NCBI GenBank assembly: GCA_964036275.1
Contig: OZ038435.1
Span: 33,979,728-34,043,727 of the forward strand
Direction of reading: 5' to 3'
From: Litoditis marina
Taxonomy: Eukaryota; Nematoda; Chromadorea; Rhabditida; Rhabditidae
DNA: 64,000 nucleotides
Position 1 is the first letter of the stretch; each line of letters begins with the position of its first letter. The notes under the pieces are model-generated. The model saw nothing but the letters and a program-made list of their open reading frames with translations, was not told where the DNA came from and made no database searches. The translations under genes were made by a program, and so were the position numbers. Below, one piece after another: positions 56,109 to 64,000 of the stretch.

Positions 56109-57532
56109 TCAGTTGAAACAGTCGTGGCTGTCCTCTCCGTTGCGGTATCCGGCCAACTCGATGCGGCCTATATCAAATATCTTGTTTGGCACCTCGCCAG
56201 GAGTCACGTACTCGTAGGGAATGGCTATCTTGAACTTGCGGTAGCACGTCTGTAACCAATCTGTTCATCTTCAAATTATAGTACACAATTATATTCCATC
56301 GAATCGTGTGAAACACATCAAAATGACTAACGTGCATTGTACAGTTATATGAATGTGCTCAGTAAAAGATCAACTCCATAGGTGAAAAATCGCGGGCCGA
56401 TTCGGCCCGAGTCGGGTCATTTTGGGGGGGAAATGTCGGGCCGAAAAGACACCTTTTCGGCCCGACGATTTTCCGGCCGATCTCACCCGACTCGGGCCGC
56501 CCGCGACTTTTCACCTGAGTCAATAATCGTTTCGACCCTGATTCAAGACGATTTTTGGGTGTACAGTTTGACTGTACACCCAAAAATGGAAAGTGATGCG
56601 TTACAAATTAACTTTTCATTTTTATTTCTGTATTTTTCATTGTCTCCTTGACTTGGCTATCTGAGTAACAACTTCGAAAAAAATCTTGTTTCACCCAACA
56701 ACGTCTAAGTAAATATCTCACCTTAGTTTCCAGTATGGTGACTTTTTCCTTTCCGCAGGTGTGGTAGACGTTGAGTTGGGGTTCAATCGGTCCGTACTCG
56801 CTCTCGTAGCCAGTAATGTCGAACTCTCCCCGAACATTTGATCTACCCTCGGCCATGAGGTCATCCAGGTCAACTCAAATAGTAATCATTGAAACTAGTT
56901 AAAGACAAAAGACGTAAATAATCGATGCAGATGTTACTGAGAGATCGTATAACAAGATTGGAACTAGCTGTACTCAATTTTTCAATTGTTAATTTCTAAA
57001 TATCCAATTTTTAAATATTTAGAAGTGCTTAAAAAGATGTCTGGGTGTTTGTTCAAAAAACATGCTCAGTACATCAGAACGTTTATTTTGTGTAATATCA
57101 AACTATTCGGGTGACTGAATTTGAGTTTGTAACTGAAATAAGTGTTAGAATCCAATTATAAGTTGAGACGAAAGTTTTCTTACACGGGACTCTTTCAATT
57201 TCGTACAGCTTCACTTTCACATTGTTAAATGGGATTCCGCGACACAGAAATCTGCCCGTTACCTGTAAATTCAGTTTCTCCGTTCACTTTAAGTTTTCAC
57301 TATGAGTTTTTGAGTACTATTTTTATTTATTGTCAGTTGTTCATTGTCGTTTTTTTTTGGAATAAAAATTAGGCCTTCAGTGGGCTTTTTTCAGTAGAGT
57401 TGCCGTTTCTGCAGTTGCTAATAAAAATTTCTCATTTTTCTTAAAACTCACTCTTACGGACTGTACGTCTCCAAAACTCTTTGCTTTGAAAGCGGTACAG
57501 AAAAACACTAACACAAACAAATAGCCGGTCAT
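56109..57532 (-). CDS. Transthyretin-like (TTR) family protein D
   Basis: Four exons: 57532-57458, 57262-57184, 56873-56722, 56249-56109; 148 residues, phases 0, 1, 0. Signal peptide MTGYLFVLVFFCTAFKAKS. Then GDVQSVTGRFLCRGIPFNNV, KVKLYEIERVP, DLDDLMAEGRSNVRGEFDIT, ESEYGPIEPQLNVYHTCGKE and TCYRKFKIAIPYEYVTPGE ending EDSHDCFN. It has a longer exon 3 end (KVTILETK) than A-C. The ATG follows TTTTGTTCAG directly, a strong trans-splice acceptor. The intron between exons 3 and 4 contains the GGGCCGA palindromic element. Secreted TTR-like protein; role unknown. Confidence 0.9.
56381..56515. repeat. GC-rich palindromic MITE, GGGCCGA family
   Basis: AGGTGAAAAATCGCGGGCCGA at the left and CGACTTTTCACCTGAG at the right, with CGGCCCGA/TCGGGCCG repeats in both arms. 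Organised like the TCGAG hAT-type MITEs but unrelated in sequence. Target duplication not resolved. Confidence 0.65.
56552..56586. repeat. Perfect 16 bp hairpin
   Basis: TTTTTGGGTGTACAGT, loop TTG, ACTGTACACCCAAAAA. Lies in the TTR D intron next to the GGGCCGA element; function unknown. Confidence 0.85.
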
Positions 57533-59453
57533 CTGAACAAAAATGATTAAAAGTGAAAAACAGAAACTTTCGAAAAAAAATTGCTGCGCGCCTCGTTAGA
57601 TGCTATGAGTCTTTTATACGAAAGCAGAGTGTTTTGTAAACAATGTTCGCGTCATTTTAAATGAAAAAGAAAGAGTCATTTCTTTGTTTTTCACATCGGT
57701 ACTTCATTTCGCGGCGTTATGAAACGTCTCATTATAGGGTCCGCTGTTCCAAAAGCAAGTCTATGTGTTGTCCTATCCCGATGTGTTTGTAGTTTGATCT
57801 CGTTCCTTGTGGGTCAAAACTGGTAAACTACAGCGGGTAACGAGATCAAACTACAACGACCATTTGTCCATTACATATACGTTATTTCGCCAGTTTCTGG
57901 AAACTCACAGCATGGATTTGAAGATTGATCAGTTTCTACCTTCGATGTAGAACAAGACTATATAATACTTCACATAATGGTCAATACTAACAGTATTCAA
58001 TAGTAGTTTTCAGCATGTTTCCAACATAAATTTTACACTGTACCCCGACAACATGGGGTCTTGGAATATTTTTTGAGAAACGATTTTGGTTCGAAAAAAG
58101 TTCGAATAGGATATAACTGAATATATATTGCGACGAAGAGACAATAAACCACGTGATTTGCAAAAATACTGGAAGCAAGATATAGAGAAAGAGTTTCACG
58201 CATTTCTGAAATAGTTCCAACTACGAGGTTATTCCTCTACGTAGTGTCGTGTCAAGTACAGGTAGAACAATCTCCTGACTCAGAAGGAAGAAAAAAACTT
58301 ATTGTGAAAATGGATGAAAAAGAAAACATGGTTGTATTCGAGAATTGTTATCCGGCAAATCTGCTGTTATTCAGTGTAACAGCAGGCAGACAACAGATGC
58401 TCGTTGTTTATGTTCAAATCGAAATCGGTCAGGTGATCTGAGATTTTGATTAAAAGTAACGAAAGGTGGTATTTTTGTTTATATACTTCGATTTGGAAAT
58501 ATTTGACACAAAACACGTCACAGAAGCCGTTTAGCAAAACCACTCAACTTTCAGATTCCAATATACCATATCCCGCCAAAATATAACTCGCACAAATTGT
58601 GTTCCTGAACTGTTTAACAACTAGACGCGTTTTCATAAAATACAGAGCATGTTAGAAAAATGCCCGTACATGTATATTCATATTCACTTCTAATGTTAGT
58701 GAATTGCACATTCACGTGAAACACACACAGCACAACTCAGAAACGTGCAATGACAAACAATGACGGAACGGGGTCTTTTTTGATGAGCTATGTGTTGAAA
58801 ATTGTTATAGATTATAGAATCTCGAAATATTCACGTCCACGTTCCTTCGTTACAAGGCGGTGTTCATCATACGATTTACGTGATATAGTCCACGTCAATA
58901 TTACTAAGACTTCGTACAGTTCGTACTTTTCACGACTGACTGTTCAATGCGAACTCAAACTTTGTCGAAAATACAAACGTCTGTAATTGGGTAGATGAAT
59001 AGAAAGTGAGAATTTTTTCGGGAACAATTACTCAATTTCAACGTGAAATACTGTTATTCTACTGTAAGAATCGCCGTGGAAATAAAAAATCAGATGATCA
59101 AAGCGGGCGTGGGTTTCTCTCCTTGTACACCAAAGTACTCAAGCACAAACTGTCTTTGAATAAGCTATCAAGTGTATTTGGAGTTGGACGGATCCAATTT
59201 CGAACCAACAATGTAACTGAATTTTTCTACTCTTCAGGTTTTATTCGTTGTTTTAGTTTTATTTATTAGCGTTTGTCTGTTTTCTTGTGCATTTCAAATT
59301 TAGCAGCTGTTATACGTTCCATACTTTTCTTGTCTTACATCTTACATCTTGTACATGACATACATGAATGTTATGACTTCAATCGAGGTTTTTTTTTGAA
59401 AAATACAGAATATAATAGACTATAGAATTGAACATTTATTTCACATAAGTCTT
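57533..59453. other. Intergenic region
   Basis: Contains a GTAGTTTGATC / GATCAAACTAC hairpin (57786-57862) and a piece of the CACGTGA MITE (58690-58760). The frame at about 58256-58437 (PDSEGRKKLIVKMDEKENM...) follows a TACAG and ends at GTGATC, so it could be a stray exon or gene remnant; not recognised. Confidence 0.45.
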
Positions 59454-60470
59454 TCAAGAACTTTTCGCAGCCTTATACGGCCACCACTTGCCTGGTGGGA
59501 GTTTCTGAAATAATCTCAATTGAAAAAATTTCAAACTTTTTTGATTTTATAATGATATTGACCCACATAAACTTCGGAATGAATCAATAACATTATGATT
59601 ATTGCATTTCCTAGAAGGTATTTGCGGAAGAAAATACATTCAAGACACAGACGGGCCAAAATATCATAACACTTCTAAATAAAACATAGATCGTTCTGGC
59701 TCAATTGTCATTGTATCAGTCAACTCTGAACGTGTTCATTACTTCCCTATCATATATTAGTTGTATTCTTGAGCTGAACAACGTGTTTGTAAGACATAAA
59801 TGTTCGAAAATTAGAGAAGTCTTTGATGTTCTCAATGTATACTCTCTAGAATTAGGCGGCGACTCGCCGGCGACATGGAGAGGTCGGCAGTGTCGCCGGC
59901 GGTTCGCCTGCTATTATTTTTAGGTCCTTCACACTAAACGTTCTATATAGTAACCAGATACCGGAACTGATAATTTCACAGAGAATAACAATGTTGTATA
60001 TACTTATCGTCGCCAGAAATAGGCACTATGAGATTCATGGCTTCATTGTTCATATATAAACATGTCACCCACCTAAAAACTACAACTATACGTACCTGAT
60101 TAACATATATCTTATCCAGAATCAACGACCTAAAAATAATCGCAGGCGACCCGCCGGCGACACTGCCGACCTCTCCATGTCGCCGGCGAGTCGCCGCCTA
60201 ATTCTAGAGCTGTTAGTCAATTGCGCAGTTACGTGAAATAAGTTATACACAGCAGAAGTCAGAAACGTGTAACGAGAAAGTGCACGATGCATCATTAGAA
60301 TGCTATCTTTACGTGACTATTCGATTGACTTCTAGTGTAAAACTGACCGGCCAGTGTGCGAATGGATCCTTGGTGGTTCGGCGTCTGTAGGTTCTGTCGA
60401 TGTACTCATCTTCCAGTAGATAAGAAGCTGCAGTGGACAGCAAAACGAGCAGAAAAAGAAGAACACGCAT
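59454..60470 (-). CDS. Small secreted basic peptide, 57 residues
   Basis: Two exons: 60470-60348 and 59504-59454. The GTCAGT donor joins a TTATTTCAG acceptor in phase 0. Signal peptide MRVLLFLLVLLSTAASYLL. Mature part is short, acidic then basic (DEYIDRTYRRRTTKD), then FAHWPKLPPGKWWPY and a KAAKSS tail. AATAAA on the minus strand at 59435-59440, 14 bases behind the stop. A CATCCAG 3 bases before the ATG may be a trans-splice acceptor. No known family recognised; candidate neuropeptide-like or antimicrobial peptide. The intron holds a CG-rich inverted repeat element and a CACGTGA MITE. Confidence 0.7.
59844..60209. mobile_element. CG-rich element with 83 bp terminal inverted repeats
   Basis: Arms 59844-59926 and 60127-60209 are complementary with about two mismatches (CTCTAGAATTAGGCGGCGAC and its complement at the ends) around a 200 bp AT-rich centre. 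The arms are packed with CGCCGGCGA, unlike the surrounding AT-rich DNA. Confidence 0.9.
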
Positions 60471-63115
60471 CTTCTGGATGAAGTAAACTACAGTATATGT
60501 GTGCCAAATTAATAGACGTTTGTTCACCGCCGGAATCGAACCTGCGAGCAAACGATTCCTAGCTACAAGCTAACCACTGCGCTACGATAGCTCACGAGCG
60601 CAAAGCTTGCGAATCAAAGACGTGTGTCCGTACACAGCGAAATTGAGACATACGATAAACTGAAACTCTCACAGAATGATTACAAAACTTTCAATACGCT
60701 TCAACTAAGTCACTAAGTGAATGAGAAAGAACGAACAATCCGGGCTCTGGTCGTGATTCTCCATTACATCTAAGGATGACATGAATAAAAATGGAGTTTG
60801 CGGTGAATTTGAAATGTGAACGTTCAAATATTTACTGTAGGTATGCGGTGAACTCTACTGGACTTGACAAAAACGTTTGAGTAGTTCTTAGAGAACCTGA
60901 AGGTTCAGTATAGTTTCAGGATGAAAAAGTATATCTTTGTGCGAAAGGACTTCAGGCAGAAACTGTAAACGGAACAATAATTTCTTTCCAACTTTGCCAG
61001 AGTTAAGGTGGCTGATTGGAGATTGGTGGAAGCTAGTTGCAAGCAAACATTTCTTTGAGATCGAGAATGAGTGGTGCCTTTAAATGGAGAATTGTGGTGG
61101 GTGGCATTCGATAAAGCCTGATTATATATTCAGGACCAATATTTTGTTAAAGGTGAATACGAATGAGAGAGACGTGTCTGTCTACGAGAAGAATTATAAC
61201 GTGAAAGTATGACTGTGATTGATTGAAACGGTAAGCTAAATCGACACTAATTTAGGGCACTACGTTCTACATATTTAAAAAAAACAGTGATTTTCCTTCG
61301 TCCTGCTGTGTTTGTAACTTAGTCCTGCCACTGAACCCTCTTAATAAAATGGTCTCAGAGGGAAAGATACGAGAAGCAACAATATGGTTTTATATAGGTT
61401 ATAGCAATACTAATTAGATAACCTCTAGGTCGGAACTCTATAGAGGAACCTTTTTCCAAATTTGACGAGTAGTCTAACACGAGAGGTTGTTCATTTTCTC
61501 GGAAATTCGTGAATCAAGCGTAATCGTCGTCAACTACCAAGGCGAGAAAAACTTAAATATGCGGTAAAATACGGGCACCTTTTCAAACAAATGTATGAAA
61601 ACTGATATACTCAGTTAGTGATGAGTTGCAACTGACCAAAAATGGAAGAAAAAATTCAGTCACGGTAAAAGTTCCTTCTTTGCTAGGTCAAAGTTCTGAA
61701 CGAGGACCTGATCTATGCACATTGTGAACACATATTTGCCAACCTGCTGGAAGCATAGTGTAGATATCACAGCCTGGGTATAGTTCCGATCAATCTCACT
61801 GAGACCTCGGCAACGTGCCAATAAAAGTTCCGGCCGCTTTTCATAATGTTAGCGTTTTCCAAAACACCAAGTTTTTTTGTGAGCTGCAGGTAGCCTTTGT
61901 ATGTGGGTAAAAATTCTTCTCATGGAACCTTCTATTTCCATGAATTAATCACATTCGAAGTTTCATTGGCATGTTGCCAAAGTCTCAGTGAGAATGGCGA
62001 GAGTTATAAGTAGTGAAGTGATCAGATAGTTCAGAGGCAACATAGACGATCATTCCGAAATTTCTATCCCATCTCCTCAAACTTGCGTTATTGATCTGCT
62101 CCCACGTCCCGCCGAGATACGAGTGTCGCGAAAGAGTGCGTCGAGGCGAGAGACGCAGGATGGGATGAAGAGGCCGGGATGTTCCAGCATACTTGCCCGG
62201 ATGTGACATTTTCATGCGACACTGCTGCGGTGCTTGAATCTATAGTTCTGTATTGCGGATGTCTGTCAGATGTGGTAATAGCACACCACCCTAAGGGACA
62301 CATTTTGTTATAGAAACCAAGTTGTTCTTATTCACATAAAAGTATTGTTGCTGTTTTCATTTGGTTTGGTTGGTCGGTCTCGGTAGAGCGACAGTTTCTT
62401 TTTGTTTGAACGAGCAATAGAATAACAATATGTAAAAGTTATTGAATTTGTAGAGTTTAAGTTAATTTACTAAGAAATTCAAAAACATGTTATAATGGAA
62501 ATAAACTGATAGTTAAAAAAAGAAAGAAAACAAAATTTTCTTCTACTAATTTAAACTTTTTGGTTAAATTTGATTGCATCAAGTTATATGCGTCGTCATT
62601 ATTGTTAGATTGGAAACGCCGGGAGTACATCATTCTCACGTCCCATTAAAACTTTTCAACTCCATTAATACATTTTAGTAATTTCATGATACACATCATT
62701 TTCTCTCCCGCAATTGTCTCACAATTGATATTCACAGTAAGTGTCAAACAAATGTTTCCCATGAATATAGCATAAATAAATAATGGAATTAAAAGCCCGT
62801 CGTGTTCTATTTAAAAGGGTGAAAAGTTCAGAAAACAACATAAATCAACGGCCTAGTTCTACATACTTTCTCGATCACCATTAGCTGCAGCTCAGGACTT
62901 GTTGAAAACATTGATTATGAGCTACTTCATTCAGATGCAGTTAAAGTCATGCTAGTTTCTTACCGAACTTAAGCTACATCTAGCTGCAACATGTAGATCA
63001 GATCGAACATTCATTGACTGTTATGCACTTTGTCACTGCACGTTTCTGAGTTCTGCTGTGTTTAACATATTTCATTTTGTGCAATTGACTAACAGTATAA
63101 CTTTTTCCAGAACCA
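60471..63115. other. Intergenic region
   Basis: Holds a tRNA-like MITE (60500-60655), a TTGGCA MITE (61780-62000), a GTACGTATGCTAG-type foldback (62025-62205) and a CACGTGA MITE (63005-63098). No coding exon recognised. Confidence 0.55.
60500..60655 (-). mobile_element. tRNA-like MITE, minus orientation
   Basis: Complement of the B box (GGAATCGAACC) and A box (TAACCACTGCGCTA), then GAATCAAAGACGTGTGTCCG and GTACACAGCGAAATTGAGA. It begins about 30 bases upstream of the small peptide gene start, so it forms part of that promoter region. Confidence 0.7.
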
Positions 63116-63824
63116 ATGAGACTTGTACTGGGCCTACTGCTTCTGCTCTCTGCTGTACTTGCACACCTAAGTAGAGGAAAGAGACACCTTCACCACCCAC
63201 AATTCTTCCCGCAAGAAAGCAGATTTCCTTTGGACAGGTATTATTGATAAATCAATAGATTAGGATACAATAGATTGAAATAGAACATAGAGGTGAAAAT
63301 ATAATTAAATAGAATAGATTAAACCAGAATCGATTGAAGAATGGCCAATTCTCTACCGAGCCGAACCGGTTTACGGTCCCATTTTCAGGTAACTGCACTA
63401 CTGACCGATAGGTATAGTCTTTTCCATTTCTACTGAGACTCCTACAGTAGAATTTCAATACTTCCAAATTGTTTTGCTCACTTACTTTTAATCGGAGAAG
63501 TTGAGCATTTTCGTACCCCATTCTCCTTATCAGGTACAGTAAATATACGAGAGCATTTTCCATGAACTACATTTTCAGCTTCACAACAGCCTTCGGAAAA
63601 CTTGTAAGGGTACTGTAGGTGTCTCAGTAGGAATGGTGTGGACTATAACCTACCACCCGGTTTTGGTTATTGTGCAAACTAACGATTAAACGCACATCTA
63701 TCGTTGAAAACCAAATATTCGATATTTACATTTTAGTTTACTTGCACGGGTTCTCTTTCGATGATTGGGTGTAGTGTTTATTGACTATTCCAGATTCTCT
63801 CAAGACCCGCACCTCATCAACTGA
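63116..63824 (+). CDS. Small secreted basic peptide, 50 residues
   Basis: Two exons, 63116-63237 and 63794-63824, joined through a split AG|A codon. A strong TTTTTCCAG acceptor lies 5 bases before the ATG, typical of trans-splicing. Signal peptide MRLVLGLLLLLSAVLA, then HLSRGKRHLHHPQFFPQ with a dibasic KR that could be a processing site, and a Pro/Phe-rich end RFPLDRFSQDPHLIN. AATAAA at 63914-63919. No family recognised. Layout (two exons, LLLLS signal, basic mature part) resembles the 57-residue gene on the other strand. The intron contains an ACTGAGACTCC MITE. Confidence 0.72.
63412..63645. repeat. MITE with ACTGAGACTCCTACAGTA ends, third copy
   Basis: TATAGTCTTTTCCATTTCTAC at the left, GTAGGAATGGTGTGGACTATA-type end at the right; reverse orientation relative to 35850-36085. 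The minus-strand open frame across it is a repeat artefact. Confidence 0.75.
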
Positions 63825-64000
63825 TTATGATTCTGTGATTCAATGTTGTGTTCTACGATATCACAACAAATAATGTACACTTCACGATAATGTTGTTGAA
63901 AAATAAGTTGCGAAATAAAGTTAATTATATTGATTTCACGTGTTTCATTCAAGTTTCAAAATTGGAATGGAGTTTCTCTAGATCACATTTTTCATTATTT

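Noticed and set aside
58244..58441. 65-codon gene MSCQVQVEQSPDSEGRKK...
   Set aside because: No signal peptide, no partner exon, no recognised family. Only a weak acceptor and donor flank the middle, so it is kept as a note, not a gene.

Overview
The window looks like chromosomal DNA of a Caenorhabditis-type nematode. Introns end in the nematode acceptor TTTTCAG, several first exons start directly after a trans-splice-like acceptor, and the gene families are typical of the group: CAP/SCP secreted proteins, two serpentine chemoreceptor families, and a cluster of nematode transthyretin-like (TTR) proteins. Most coding sequence is in short exons. I rebuilt ten multi-exon genes by joining exons with matching phase; all ten models keep an open frame from start to stop.

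Layout. 1-21053 is a tandem duplication of a ~10 kb unit. Each unit carries one CAP/SCP gene (2569-9190 and 12926-18339) followed by a copy of exon 1 of an Srd-like receptor. Only the second exon 1 (20863-20978) leads into the rest of that receptor (to 28233). 29257-34083 holds a Cys-rich, probably GPI-anchored surface protein. After a gene-poor stretch (34084-38234) comes a second receptor of the Srg superfamily, probably Srv (38235-42461). From 43064 to 57532 four TTR-like genes lie on the minus strand. 59454-60470 (minus) and 63116-63824 (plus) are two tiny two-exon genes for secreted basic peptides of 57 and 50 residues.

Nearly every product is predicted to be secreted, membrane-bound or surface-anchored. 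The region therefore looks like a fast-evolving, environment-facing autosomal-arm type neighbourhood. I see no operon-like spacing between the genes, only trans-splice-like acceptors next to start codons.

The non-coding part is dominated by mobile elements: an RTE-type LINE with a 10 bp target duplication, a second LINE inserted antisense just behind the second CAP stop codon, palindromic hAT-type MITEs with perfect 8 bp target duplications and a paralogous empty site, at least six foldback/MITE families, and a MITE-like family (11 copies) carrying tRNA-like A and B boxes. The most unusual structures are a receptor exon copy enclosed by perfect 28 bp inverted repeats, a 152 bp-arm inverted repeat with one mismatch, and a 140 bp GGCGCC-rich satellite. 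No bacterial-style systems, CRISPR arrays or rRNA genes were seen.
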